Source: Acanthacorydalis orientalis
Lineage: Eukaryota > Arthropoda > Insecta > Megaloptera > Corydalidae
Length of the DNA: 64,000 nt
Assembly (NCBI GenBank): GCA_034766995.1
Contig: CM068314.1
Location: forward strand, 25,769,108-25,833,107
Direction of reading: 5' to 3'
In this document: positions 48,676-60,852 of the stretch, piece after piece
How the letters are laid out: each line of letters opens with the position of its first letter
Numbering within the stretch: the first letter of the stretch is position 1
Notes under the pieces: generated by a model
What the model was told of the DNA's origin: nothing
Databases searched by the model: none
The model's input: the letters and a program-made list of their open reading frames with translations, nothing else
Program-made: the position numbers and the translations under genes

Positions 48676-48702
<27 letters not shown>
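48676..48702. repeat. (AT)n microsatellite
   Basis: 27 bp of AT. Confidence 0.9.
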
Positions 48703-48706
<4 letters not shown>

Positions 48707-49030
48707 AACGTACTTACAGTTATGTGATAATCTTTTTTGTTGAAAAGTGAACCTGAAGATTTTTATATCATAGTATTTAATTAAAAAAATGGTATTAAAT
48801 TTCACTGTCATAAATTATATTATAATTTTTTTATGAGTGGATTTAGTACATAAAATCATTTGTGGATACATAATAACTTATATATCCCACTTAATTACAA
48901 ATAACTTCTTTTTCGCTTTCACATGTTTGGTTTACTAAATTTCTGTATAACTTAGTTTTTAAAATAAAGATCTGTACATTTTAATAACTATGTCTTTGCA
49001 TATATTTATCTCTAAGTGAAATACTATATG

Positions 49031-49031
<1 letters not shown>

Positions 49032-49075
<44 letters not shown>
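49032..49075. repeat. (TA)n microsatellite
   Basis: 44 bp of TA. Confidence 0.95.
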
Positions 49076-49079
<4 letters not shown>

Positions 49080-49309
49080 CGTACACATTATATGGTTATG
49101 ATGAGTGAATTTAATTTTAAAAATTATGTTTATAGTGCTGTATAGTAATGTAATTATTGAGAAATTAGGAGTATATGATGGGAAGTCAATCGAAAATTTA
49201 ATTATTCATGAAGAAATTTAATGATCGAATAACGCATCTGGTTTTAAATCTGAACAATTCATAATTAATGAATCCAATTAAAAATGCTTAAACAACGATT
49301 GATCAAAGT

Positions 49310-49750
49310 CACTTTCAAAAGATGCGAGTTGCGTGAAGCGTAGACAAACACTTTACAACTTCCAAAATCTTTACGAAAACTTCAAAAACTTCGCTCTCGA
49401 GTTTGCTTTTTTCATCGTGCACAATTTATCATTGAATCAAACTAAACAGGAGCAATATATCGTCACCACACGGTACTTGTGCGTGACTTATCGACCGCAT
49501 TTATATAACGAATCTGTGCTCGGTTATTGATGTGCAGAAACTGTCCGCCAAAACGTAACTTTAGTACGTTATAAAAGTGATAAAAAAAATTACTCAATGT
49601 AGCATAAGTTTTAAGTGGCTTTTTTCTTTACGACAATCGTAGCGGCGCAGGACAAGTAGATGTTGTTCCTGTGCAATTCGTACATAGCTTTGAGCGGAAA
49701 AAAATTCCGACTGGAATTATCTCGGAGCGGACTCCAGATGCTATTTTTCG
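49310..49750. other. GC-raised patch with an unrecognised plus frame
   Basis: A plus frame of about 75 codons (to TGA at 49530) reads RRQTLYNFQNLYENFKNF and QYIVTTRYLCVTYRPHLYN, moderately protein-like with no ATG at its head. Downstream at 49640-49740 is a GC-raised stretch with GAGCGGAAAAA and GAGCGGACTCC. No family is recognised. Confidence 0.2.
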
Positions 49751-50169
49751 TACTAACGTACATTTCTAAAATAACGCAGATATTATGTAAAAAATATTAT
49801 CTCGTACTATTATCATCTTTATTGCCTATTTAGTTAATAATATGTGTTTTGTGTGACGCTTTCTAATTGAACGTAGTAGTTATGTCACGCATTGAAATAA
49901 TTTATTTTGAACAAAGCTTTAGTACAAACGTTCGTTTGTGAACTGTAGAATAAAAAAAACGTTCATTTAATAAAATACCTACAAAACTGCATGTTTTAAA
50001 CTAGTTCTTAAAATTGTCCTGTACTCTCACTTTTGTGAATTTATTCTTTACTGTTTATATTCAAGACATTTTTCTTATGTTTTTATTTCATTGTGTTCCT
50101 CTATATTCGTAAATAGTTTTCTGTGCTTTAAGATATACACAGCCACATACACCTAACATATACTTGTGC

Positions 50170-50171
<2 letters not shown>

Positions 50172-50219
<48 letters not shown>
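50172..50219. repeat. (TA)n microsatellite
   Basis: 48 bp of TA. Confidence 0.95.
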
Positions 50220-50220
<1 letters not shown>

Positions 50221-50887
50221 CATGGGGTTTACCATCAATATTATTTTAAATTCTTTCCTTTTTACACTAGAATTAAAAAAGTTTTATACAGTAAAAAGTA
50301 AATGTATTTCACACTAACTCTTAGTATCACATACTTTTTCTAGTATACAAATATTACTCATATGTTTAGTTTATTAAAAAGAAAGGCTTATTTCAAATCA
50401 GAAATGAGTTAAATTCTTATAGTTTATCTAATAAATATTACATATTGCTATATTATTTAAACATTGTTCTTTATCTTGACATTTACAAAATATTTTTCAT
50501 TCGTAAAAAATTGAAATAAAAAATAGTTTCAATATAGCAAGTATATATAATATATTAATTTTGAATCTGTATAAAAAATATTATAAATATTTTTTAGTAC
50601 ACATTATTTTAGAAAATCTGTCATTAAAGAATAGTTTGTACATAATAATCGTTTGGAGAAAATTTATATTCGAGAGATGTAATGAAATGAATATATTTTG
50701 GATGATTTTTGTAAAATATTAAAAATTATCGCCAGTGAATGAAAGTATAGCTTATAGTTGAACTGTTCTGTAGTCTCAATGTAGGTATATTTATTGATAA
50801 TGGAATTCGATGTTTTATTGACTTATTGAAGCGAATAGTATTTATGTAAATATTGATCTGAATATATTTGTTTTTTTTTATATTTTA

Positions 50888-50889
<2 letters not shown>

Positions 50890-50929
<40 letters not shown>
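50890..50929. repeat. (TA)n microsatellite
   Basis: 40 bp of TA. Confidence 0.95.
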
Positions 50930-50932
<3 letters not shown>

Positions 50933-51489
50933 TGTATTTATGTATAATATGAATATTCTTAAGATATGAACAAATAATTCCGTACTATATACTTATGTTA
51001 ACATTTCTATGCCATGTATTTATATAATGCAAATAGTTAAAGTAGTGAAGTAATATTTATTAATGTCATGCGAGTTGTATTCCCGTAGTAAAATAGATCT
51101 GCGTTTGCTGTGCGTTGACTTCGCCGAGATACACATAACATTCCTGGAAATATAAGATGAGGGTATACAGTCGGAAGTGAAGGAATTAGATATTTGAACA
51201 AAAGCCTTTGTAATTTGAGGAGCTCGGCAGAGAATATTTCGAGTTAATCGGTTAATGTTTGTAATTAGAGATGCATCTCAGAAATCCGATATTTCAAAAC
51301 GTGATTTAGTGTCTCTAGTTAGTTAAGTGTGTGTCATTAATTAGTTTTATATATCGTTGACATGTTCTGTGGAGCGTAAGTTACATTCAATGTTTTCGAG
51401 GCATAAATAAATTGAGTTTGTGTAATTATACAGATATACATACGTATACGTGCGAACATACCATAATACATATACAAATGTTTGTATGA

Positions 51490-51491
<2 letters not shown>

Positions 51492-51565
<74 letters not shown>
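51492..51565. repeat. (TA)n microsatellite
   Basis: About 72 bp of TA, with CA/CG units just beyond. Confidence 0.95.
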
Positions 51566-51568
<3 letters not shown>

Positions 51569-51719
51569 TAAACACACGCACACTGACACGCTTGTATAAT
51601 GTTTATTTATGTATGAACAAGACCGTATAACAAAAACAGGGTTGTAAAATTGTGAAAGTATAAATGCCTTTTTTCAACAAAAATGCGAAGAGCACATACT
51701 TGTGCAAAAAAAATGTACT

Positions 51720-51885
51720 GTACAATGCCCTTCAGCTTACCCTTTTTTGTCGTCATAGCCGAGTAGACATATCGTTTTATCGGACTAACCTGACAGTGGT
51801 AAATGTCCGTACGCGGGGGTCGAACCACGGTCTCTTATCTCTGCGCTGCATGCACCACGACGCTCCTGGTTCCGTTGACTTACTC
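51720..51885 (-). repeat. tRNA-derived SINE
   Basis: On the minus strand the head reads AGCGTCGTGGTGCATGCAG (A-box region, 51864-51846) and CCGTGGTTCGACCCC (B box, 51830-51816), at tRNA-like spacing. The body continues through CTACTCGGCTATGACGAC and GGTAAGCTGAAGGGCATTG. GC-rich against its surroundings, as young SINEs often are. The 3' end is not delimited. It is not an intact tRNA gene: no acceptor stem pairs around it. Confidence 0.6.
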
Positions 51886-52073
51886 TAATGGTTTCAAATG
51901 ATCACCTTTTTCAGTCGTTCGTTTTCAACATATAATGCCTGTTTCCTATCTACCTGCTTTATACACCTGATATGTGCTGTATTGTACATAGTACCCAGCA
52001 ATACATTACTGATTTACACTCATATGTTATTGATTATTTTTTTCACGATGACATTAATCCATGACAGTTATCA

Positions 52074-52076
<3 letters not shown>

Positions 52077-52128
<52 letters not shown>
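52077..52128. repeat. (AT)n(GT)n microsatellite
   Basis: 36 bp of AT then 16 bp of GT. Confidence 0.95.
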
Positions 52129-52258
52129 ATGTGGTATATCTGTGTGAGAGTATAATCTTTTTTATTCATTTATTTTATTTTACATTAATCCGAAAAAAAC
52201 TTTTATCAATGAATTTTTTTAATTGTTCGAAACTGTCGTTTCTTTCATGAAAAGTGAG

Positions 52259-52320
52259 ACAATTCGAATTGGAATCCAGTGTCCATTAATCACTTAGTAC
52301 AACGTGCTAACCACGACTAT
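52259..52320 (-). repeat. tRNA-derived SINE head
   Basis: Minus strand reads ATAGTCGTGGTTAGCACG (A-box region, about 52320-52303) and, about 30 bases on, CCAATTCGAATTG (degenerate B box, 52272-52260). The GTGGTTAGCACG core is typical of tRNA heads. More decayed than the copy at 51.8 kb. Confidence 0.45.
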
Positions 52321-52329
52321 CTCTGAATA

Positions 52330-53170
52330 AATTTCATTGTATAGGTCTACGAGTACAGATGGCTTATAAATCGTGTAGATTTTTGAATATTATTTGTAAT
52401 ACATTAATCGTAACATTTTACTCTGACAATAGCATGTGCACTTCTTGAGGGATATTCATAGACGAATTTTAGTAACTGTAAAATTTTAAAAGTACACTTA
52501 TTATTATTTGATATATTTATTCATAGACGGGCGTAACTCGATTTTATTTCTCCAAGACCCCAAAACGTCAACTGTCAGTTAAGAAAGAAGGGTACTCATA
52601 TTTTAAGTCTTGTTTTTGTAAGCTATTTTGAATGATCTGGAGAGGTTAATAGTGAACTTTATGCCAAATATTAAAGTAATATTTTTTTGTGTATTGTGCA
52701 CTTTTTATGTAATTGGTTTAAAAAAAGTATTTTATTTAATTGTAATAAATTATTTTCGATGGAAAAGTGTTAATTTTCTTTTATGTAATGATAATGTAAA
52801 CCAACTGTAGAAAAAAAATTAGAAATATTTATGTATATGTTAATACTTTTTCTATAATCAATTTCTTAAAGTTGATACAAAATTTAAAATAAATTTTAAG
52901 TAAGATTTTTTGATAAAAGGAGATTTATTACAGAATTTATATTAAAAACATGTAGTTATTGTATTTTTGTTCAATCTTAGAAATATTTTTAATAATAAAT
53001 TTTAATTTAATGATAAAAAGTTTATCTCATAATGGAACTGAGAATGTAAATGCGTACTTTAAAATATTTTCTTAATATTAATCTCATAATATGTTGCAAT
53101 ATTATGTACTTTAGTGGGAAATAATGTTTTTAATACTCTAAATAGTGGAGTTTTAAAGTTTAATACTTCT
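52330..53170. other. AT-rich, no gene seen
   Basis: Noncoding. Confidence 0.5.
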
Positions 53171-53179
53171 TTCTGCAAC

Positions 53180-53400
53180 AAAATGCATTATAGTTATCAC
53201 AGCAGAGATTCAATAGAAATGATAAGCTGTTGCTGTAATAATACGAGGTCTTCACAAGAAGAGGCAACTACAGACCAATGGACTAGAGTGAGTCTTCGAC
53301 AATTGGCCGTTAGCTAAATCCTGCTACCGCGTAATTACACATCTAGGGATGTCCGCTCTACGGTGGGACGGATTTCCTTATGGCTCTGATAAGTTTTATA
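53180..53400. other. GC-raised patch, possible repeat or exon
   Basis: Less AT-rich segment including ACATCTAGGGATGTCCGCTC (53339-53358) and CTACGGTGGGACGGA. A plus frame ends at 53317. Sharp edges suggest an insertion, but I see no terminal structure. Confidence 0.25.
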
Positions 53401-54213
53401 TAATGTTCAGAACATGTACATATACTTATCTGATACTTTTACGATTTTCCATTTTTGTTGTTATTAATCATTTTATTACATTAGCGTGTGTTTTTAAGGA
53501 ATATCCAGTTTATACTCGTAAATAAAGAAAGTAATACTAAAGTTTCTGTACGAAAATATTAAATTTTTATATTAATATTTAACGATTTGCGTATAAAGTT
53601 AACCTACATTAAATTTCATAATAAAGAAGTATAAATTTTAATTGTAGTTAAAAAAATATCTACAAGTAAAAAAAGTAAAACATATTTTGCTGCAAAATGA
53701 TTTAATATGAAAAGAAAAACGAGAAAATCGCTATTTATTTTATATTTATAAATATATGATTATTTATTTTGAATACGAAATTTTATAAAGATAAAATTTA
53801 ATACTCTAGTTCATGAAAGATAAAATCGATATTAAATAAAAATCAGCGTTTTTAAAGATACAATTCGCTTATGTTAATATTTCATTTGTTTGCGAATTAA
53901 TTTTTTAGCGAACGTTTTAAAATACCTTTCTACTTTCATTCGTATAAACATGAATATTTTGACGCTTTTATAATTTACAGCTTTTACTAATATAATTAAT
54001 AGGGCTTTTTTATTTATGTACATGCTTGACTGATTATTTGAGGCTTAAGGGCGCGTCGAGTTTATGTACTAGAATTTGAAGTAAATATATTATTTTAATT
54101 TAAGAAAAATTAAATATTTATTTGACGTATTATTGAAATATTATTTCTATAAGAATTTTAAAAACATATGTACAAAAAATATTTTCAAAGTATAGAACAA
54201 TTTATAATATCAA

Positions 54214-54215
54214 TA

Positions 54216-54274
<59 letters not shown>
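54214..54274. repeat. (TA)n microsatellite
   Basis: GTATATG units then about 50 bp of AT. Confidence 0.95.
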
Positions 54275-54277
<3 letters not shown>

Positions 54278-54593
54278 GTACATTGTATATAACACAGTAA
54301 ATATGAACTTTTATATACATAGTATATTTATTATAAATTTTCGATATTCTTATTTGTTTCTGTCTTAGGATTAGTATTGTTATTCTTTTACATTACCTCA
54401 GGCATATATCTTTAATATATCTTCGGCAAAAAAATAGTCCCTGTAAATCCTTAGCTTTGTGAATACGTTGAAAGCCAGTGAACTCAACTTAAAATCCCCA
54501 CAGTAAGCTCTTATAAAAATAAGTCGAGAAAAATAAATGCTAGCTGTAGTATTTTTTCTTTTTTTCACGAATTAAATTTTTAAATACAGACGT

Positions 54594-54596
54594 GTA

Positions 54597-54655
<59 letters not shown>

Positions 54656-54658
54656 GTA

Positions 54659-54692
<34 letters not shown>
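54594..54692. repeat. (TA)n microsatellite with GTA breaks
   Basis: Nearly 100 bp of TA interrupted by regularly spaced GTA. Confidence 0.95.
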
Positions 54693-54695
<3 letters not shown>

Positions 54696-55578
54696 GTAAA
54701 CTAAATAACTAGATTGAATAATTTTCATTCGTATTTATAACTTCTTATACAATTGAAATTAAATTATTCAATAAAAATGTATATGTATTGTACTTTTAAT
54801 GTGTGCCAAATTTTCTTGTATTTTTCATCGATAATTAGTATTTACATTTATAAAATTTTATTTGATTTTTAATTTGTGTTGCATGTCTTTTTGATAATAA
54901 TGTACTTTTAGTTTCAAATACTATTCATTATAATTGTAATTGTTTTAAAAATGTTTTATTTTTTTTATTCATTATCTTCTGTAACCAGAAATTCCATAAT
55001 ACGTATATTGTACATTAAAAGATACTTAATTTACTTTCGCTCGTTGAAAAATGTTTCTAAAATAGGAATGTTTTCGAAAGCCATAAGAATAATTATAAAA
55101 CATTTTAATTAATCCTCGTTTATAACAATGTTGTTTTTTTTTAAAGGAATCAGAGTTAAGCAAAATGTTTGCAAAGAACTTAACCGTGTCTCTGATATAA
55201 ATAATAACATTGTTAATACGGCTTTTTATTGCGTGTTATACGTTCGACACACAAAAACACAAATTAAACTTGCCGCAAACGGAGAGTGTGACGTCGTTAA
55301 AGCTCGCATAAAACATAGCTATGTAGTGTTGGTCTGTTTTCATTCGTAAATTGGATAATTCTACGAGTTTAGATGCTTGGAAATGTTTAAAACAACTCCA
55401 CGGATTTGAATTGCAAGTTTAATAGCATCAGACGTTGTTACAAAACATTCTTTTGTTCTTTGGTAATTTGCTGTTTGCTGAAATATGACTGAAAACTGAA
55501 TTTTGCTTTCGAGGAATGTTCGATTGTATTTTGATTTGAATGAACATATATTCACACAGATAAACAATCACTTGCGAT

Positions 55579-55581
<3 letters not shown>

Positions 55582-55630
<49 letters not shown>
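55582..55630. repeat. (TA)n microsatellite
   Basis: 49 bp of TA. Confidence 0.95.
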
Positions 55631-55633
<3 letters not shown>

Positions 55634-55741
55634 TAAATTAATGTTTATGGTTAGATATATTTTATTATATCTTTAGTTAGTGACTTGTATTATTTGCAAT
55701 ATTTTCTTGATATATAATTGTGGGTAAATAAGCGAATATAC

Positions 55742-55771
55742 CCATACATACATGCATGTATACAAACATAC

Positions 55772-55841
<70 letters not shown>

Positions 55842-55876
55842 GCGTGTGTGTGTATACGTACGTATGTATGTATGTA
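55742..55876. repeat. CATA/(TA)n/(TG)n/GTAT compound microsatellite
   Basis: A near-symmetrical array: CATA units, TA tracts, then TG and GTAT units, 135 bp. Confidence 0.95.
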
Positions 55877-56584
55877 AACGTGTAAATAAGGGACTCTTGT
55901 TTTGTTCCTTCTTCTTGACAATGATCCTACTTTTCTTCCTCTATAACCTCTTGTCAACTGTGTAGTTTGAGTGTTAAATAATCTGACATCTATGATTAAA
56001 TAAAAAATCTAAATTTATATAATTATTTATTTAAATTTTATTAGGTAATAAATTTATCTAAAAAATAGTAAGGATTTTCGAAAACGCTGCAAAAAGATAT
56101 GCAAGTAAATAAGTAAAAAGGGAACTCCAAAATATTATTTAGTATAATACAGTATATTTTTTTTCTATATTATGTGTAATTAAATTTTATTCATAATAAA
56201 TTTAGAAAAAGAATGCATTCAGTATTTTTAATTGTTTGGTATTATTTAACATTTAGATTTCAGTTTCATATTTAATGTCATTATTTAATGATATTAAAAA
56301 GTGAAAATAATTATGTAATGATCTATTCTAATAAAAATGAAACAGTGAAGAATAAACGACTAAGAGTATTAATTCCATAACAATATTTAGTTATTTTTAA
56401 AGTAGCAAAGTAACAAAATTCGAATTATTGATGTGCGTATTTCAATTCAAGTGCAAAGTTTAAAAAAATAATTACCACAAATATTTAATAATTTTGATAA
56501 CTGTCTAAACTACCAATGAAAAGTAAATTATATCAAGAAGAGAGATACTTTCAAAAGTACATCAGAGACACATTTTTATCGATG

Positions 56585-56610
56585 TAATTATTCATGGTAA
56601 TAATTCATGG
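56585..56610. repeat. 13-bp tandem duplication
   Basis: TAATTATTCATGG followed directly by TAATAATTCATGG. Confidence 0.8.
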
Positions 56611-56833
56611 AAATTGACACCAGTTGTAGAAAAAACGAACTCAAACGTTGCTTTAAAGATTGAAATGTACCAAATATGAATAACGAATATACAGGAAGAC
56701 AATACAGTAGTGATTCAATAATTTATAAAAAGAAAAATTGAGATTATAAAAAGAAATCAGAGTTGTTTCAATATGTTAGATATAAAAATATGTAAAAATA
56801 TAAAATTTATTTTGAAATATAAAAGAGTGTGGA

Positions 56834-56846
56834 GCCGCCATCTTTT
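56834..56846 (-). promoter_or_regulatory. YY1/TISU-type element
   Basis: The minus strand reads AAAAGATGGCGGC, matching the YY1 site and the TISU initiator (AASATGGCGGC) around an ATG at 56841. That ATG opens only about 20 codons (MAAPHSFIFQNK...). The surrounding sequence is fully AT-rich. Confidence 0.35.
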
Positions 56847-57003
56847 TTAAAAATATTGAACACACATTTCTTGTAAAATATTTATTGTTTGATAAGTGAC
56901 TATAATTTTCTAGAAAGCGACATTGATTATAAAAAATGGACCGATTTAAGAATGTATATAAATATAAATTCATTACACAATTATAAAAATAATTTTAATT
57001 TCG

Positions 57004-57005
<2 letters not shown>

Positions 57006-57050
<45 letters not shown>

Positions 57051-57080
57051 TGTATATATATATATATACACATACACACA
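57006..57080. repeat. (TA)n(CA)n microsatellite
   Basis: TA tracts with a TAATATAG break, then ACATACACACA. Confidence 0.95.
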
Positions 57081-57229
57081 TTACACAAACATACACATAC
57101 TTTTTTATTTTATGTCTAAAATATATAACCTAGAAAGTTTGAAAGTATGGTGAATATATTTTTACATCATGTAATATCTATTTAAGTAAATAAGTTACAT
57201 GTCCCGCAGTAAGTAAGCATATACGTGAT

Positions 57230-57430
57230 GAAACGAATAATATTGTCATACATAGTCCAATTTTCTTCAGTCACGAACTTAACGAACCGACCGTAGCACA
57301 TTTACGTTCCCCTTTTCGTTAACACTCATTCCAAATTTAGTTAGTTGTACCATCGCTACCTTTGAAGCATTGGCCTTATGTTACCTGTATATAAAGTGGT
57401 CGCATAAAAAGTGTTTCAATTTATTTTCAT
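57230..57430. other. less AT-rich patch with TATA-like motif
   Basis: TATATAAAG at 57388-57396 follows a GC-raised stretch, but no initiator is clear. The following GTGGTCGCATAAAAAGTGTT looks like a Tc1/mariner-type end, without a partner found. Confidence 0.2.
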
Positions 57431-57487
57431 TTCTTGAAATAATTCTGCAATAATTTTATTCTATGCATATGTTCACTTTATTTACAC

Positions 57488-57489
<2 letters not shown>

Positions 57490-57542
<53 letters not shown>
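57490..57542. repeat. (TA)n microsatellite
   Basis: 53 bp of TA. Confidence 0.95.
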
Positions 57543-57544
<2 letters not shown>

Positions 57545-57559
57545 TAATATTTTGTATTA

Positions 57560-58592
57560 AATTTATTTATATATTTATTTACATATTACTGTATATTTGT
57601 TAGTTCTATTGTCTATTAAACTTTTTAATTTGATAAACAAATTACCCATAAGCTTTATTATGAACATTATTTTCGAATTTGCATACAGATTCGATACAGT
57701 TTCGTTTCTGTTCCAAAACATATTAAATGATTGAATAATATAGTTGTATCTGAATAGTGTTGAGTACACACTTCTCAGTTACATTACTGCGAAAATGAAG
57801 TTTTGTTGTTTTGTATATAGTTTATGTTTAAGGTATTTTTTTTTAAAAAAATAAACTTCCAGTTCTTTATTGTTGTCTTCTGAAAACTAAAATCTTATAA
57901 TGTGTTTTTTTTTTTGATTCTTATATGTCTGAACATTATTTACCTCACAGACTATTTTTAATATTAATTATTATTAATTATTATCAACTATTCAAGTTGT
58001 CATACGATAAAGCTGAATTTTATAAAGATGTGAACATTAATTAATGAAAATATATCTGATATTGACTAATATTGAAAACTACATTTAACACAAGTGTTTT
58101 AAAAATGATCACTTCACAAAATATGCTAGTAGTTCTAAATAATTTCATTTTTACATTAAATTAATAAAGACAGTGTAATGTAATAAATAACTCTTAAGTA
58201 GTAAACTTCAAAGTAAAAAAAAAACATTGATAAATTGTATTACGAGTTTAGATTTAAACATATGATTATATTTTGATTATAGTTAAATAATGAAACAGGT
58301 TATTAAATTTTTATTTCTTTCTCTAACTGCTAATAAAGTAATGTTACCTATGAATTTAAAATATACTGTTAGGTTTCCTAATGAATATGTACAAGTCTTA
58401 TCTTTGGTGTTCGAAATTAAACATTTAACTAAATTGCCATCGCGAGCCGCGTTATCGTTATCGAATTCCATTCAAACGGTGCCTGTTTTATCATCGCAGA
58501 TAAGAAAGTGTAGGAATACGTTTGACTGCGATTAAGTATTTTTTTTTTGTTCTACCATCCTAATTTAATACGTATCTGTGAATTTGTTTGTG

Positions 58593-58627
<35 letters not shown>

Positions 58628-59750
58628 GTATTCATGTATGTATGTATATGTATGTATGTAATTTATTACATTGCATTAAATCAGAATTTAAGTTGTATTG
58701 AAATAATAATTGATTGGATTAAATAATAGAATTTTTTTTTCTAATTTACTTAAAATTCTTAGTTGAATATTAAAAATGTAACAATTTAATTTTTGCAATT
58801 GTGGTTAAATTCATTATCACATATGTCTTTCACTATCTCATAAATGACAAAGAAATTTCTTCTGATAAAAAGTGTTCAATAATTGATTATTGATCATTTG
58901 GTTATTATTATGCGCATTTTGATGCTGATTTCATTTTTCCCAGACCGATAATATACAAAAAATCTGAGGTTTGCCATAGATATGTGTATAATAAACATTA
59001 AAAACAAGTAATACTTAATTATTGATCGTTTTTGACCGTTTTTCGTTGTGGTTTCTATAAAAGTCATAAATTTATTTACAGAAATTAATTATTTCAGTCT
59101 TCCCTAAAAATAGTTAGCTATTAATTCGAATATTGTATTAAAATGAATTTAAAAAAGCTGGTTTTTAACCTAACTCTTGTTTAAACTGAAAATAAATATT
59201 AAAATAGTAAATTGAAATTGTTATTGTAATAATTATTTTTTTTATTTCTCATTAACAGAAACAGATCTATAAACAGAAAAATTTAGACAGTTATTCAGAT
59301 TCCTAAAAATATTGAGTAGATGAAGTTCTGTGAATTGTTTTTTGTATGATAGAGATTTTTTTTTTGATAGGAAAGATAATGGATATGTATGTGTATATAA
59401 TGATAATGTATTGTATAGATTATAATTAAATAATAAAAATTCCTTAATATTAATTGCAAATAAAACATGTAAATATTTTATTTAAACTATGTTGTACCTA
59501 ATGAGAAAATACTGTTTAATACAAAGGTCTACCTGTAAAGAAAAAGTGATAACATTTATTAAAATAAGTATTAGATTTGTTCGTTGAATGAAATCGATGT
59601 ATCATTTCAATGGAAAAATAGAATTAAAAAAAATATTAAAATGTCATTCTTGATTTATGAAGTATAAAAAAATTAAGTTAAAAATGGTTTAAATTTCAAT
59701 TTGAATCGCTTTACACGTTTTCCAATTAGTGTAAAATATAATAAGACATT
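57560..59750. other. AT-rich, no gene seen
   Basis: Noncoding. Opposite frames at 58283-58535 overlap. The minus one starts MEFDNDNAARDGNLVKCLIS and is somewhat protein-like, but it lacks supporting signals. Confidence 0.45.
58590..58660. repeat. (TA)n(GTAT)n microsatellite
   Basis: 26 bp of TA then GTAT units. Confidence 0.95.
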
Positions 59751-59762
59751 AAATAATCGTCT

Positions 59763-60165
59763 TTATTTGACCAAAGTGTACATAGCTTGATACCATTTTG
59801 GCCCACTCCTTGTTCCATTTCTTTTATGAGGGAATTTAAACGTGATTTTCAAAGTTTCACCGCCAAACCTGAAAGTTTTCACTGTTCCAGTATAGGTTAG
59901 GGAATAAAATGCTTCGCACGGGACCCTCACGTTGTTTTGAACAGCAGGTAGGCTTTTGTACACGTCACTTGTATTTTCGTTTGCACGATATTTAAATCAT
60001 CTTTTGAAAAACATGGTTTTTAGATACTGGAGTGCTACTAGAACGACCTATATGCGTTTTTAATTGTGATGGGGTTGTTTGTACGTACGATGGTAACAGA
60101 TTTTTTATTTCGGACGAAATATCCGTTTTGTTAAAGTTAAATGTTTCACGACATTCCAGTGGAGA
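59763..60165 (-). pseudogene. frameshifted coding relic of an unknown protein
   Basis: Two minus-strand open frames abut. The first (60165-59995) reads SPLECRETFNFNKTDISSEI, then KNLLPSYVQTTPSQLKTHIG and RSSSTPVSKNHVFQK. The second (59996-59763) continues FKYRANENTSDVYKSLPAVQ, NNVRVPCEAFYSLTYTGTVK, TFRFGGETLKITFKFPHKRN and GTRSGPKWYQAMYTLVK, then TAA within AATAAA (59767-59762). The frame switch leaves no room for an intron of normal size, so a one-base frameshift is the simplest cause. A stop at 60168-60166 precedes the first frame, with protein-like reading beyond it. G+C is well above the flanks. The second part looks like a small beta-rich domain with one Cys. No family is recognised. It could be a dead gene end, a retrocopy or part of a transposon. 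Confidence 0.5.
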
Positions 60166-60428
60166 TTATTTATTTATTTCGCTGGAAATGAGATTTGAAT
60201 AATACACTCATTAATGTAGGTGTTGTGTGTATGTTTAATGATAGCGTTTTTTTAATTTGTATTTTATAACTGTTTTTTTATTATTTTGATGAAATTTTAT
60301 TTTTAATAAAGGTTTTTTTGGTAAGATTATTTGAAGGGTCAACTAATGCTTTTTAATAATCCCAAATAAATTGTGGTCTGAACTCGTTTTGTGTACAGAG
60401 GATATTATTTTATAATATACATAGACAC

Positions 60429-60431
<3 letters not shown>

Positions 60432-60472
<41 letters not shown>

Positions 60473-60506
60473 GTATGTCTATATATATATATATATGTAT
60501 ATAAAT
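60432..60506. repeat. (TA)n microsatellite, two blocks
   Basis: About 37 bp TA, a GTGTATGTC spacer, then about 16 bp TA. Confidence 0.95.
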
Positions 60507-60782
60507 TTGAAAAATGTATAATCTTGTATAAAAGCGTTAGTATTACATCTTGTTATTCATTATTGCTTTCCTACAATCTTTCTGCTTGAAAGCTTAAATA
60601 AATTACTTACATAAAATTTCTCATTAATTCATGCTATAACTACTTTTAAGAACAATTTAATTTATTAAATAAATATATGTATATAGACATCGACTTTCAG
60701 CAAATTTTACTTCAAGCTGTTATTTTTACTTGTCAGTGTCTTATTGACTTTTTAATTTAAACAGAAAATGAATGCATGTTAA

Positions 60783-60788
<6 letters not shown>

Positions 60789-60852
<64 letters not shown>
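60789..60852. repeat. (AT)n microsatellite
   Basis: About 56 bp AT then GTATAT. Confidence 0.95.

Larger units (their letters stand above)
48000..49300. other. AT-rich, no gene seen
   Basis: Noncoding, with three microsatellites. Confidence 0.5.
49760..51590. other. AT-rich, no gene seen
   Basis: Noncoding. 51.08-51.3 kb is slightly less AT-rich, without structure. Confidence 0.5.
53410..56760. other. AT-rich desert, no gene seen
   Basis: Noncoding with five large microsatellites. A 13-bp tandem duplication lies at 56585-56610. Confidence 0.5.

Noticed and set aside
51816..51864. True tRNA gene
   Set aside because: Boxes A and B are present, but no acceptor stem or anticodon arm pairs. 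A SINE fits better.
58283..58535. Overlapping 62- and 81-codon frames
   Set aside because: Each is a shadow of the other. There are no splice, promoter or poly-A signals in order.
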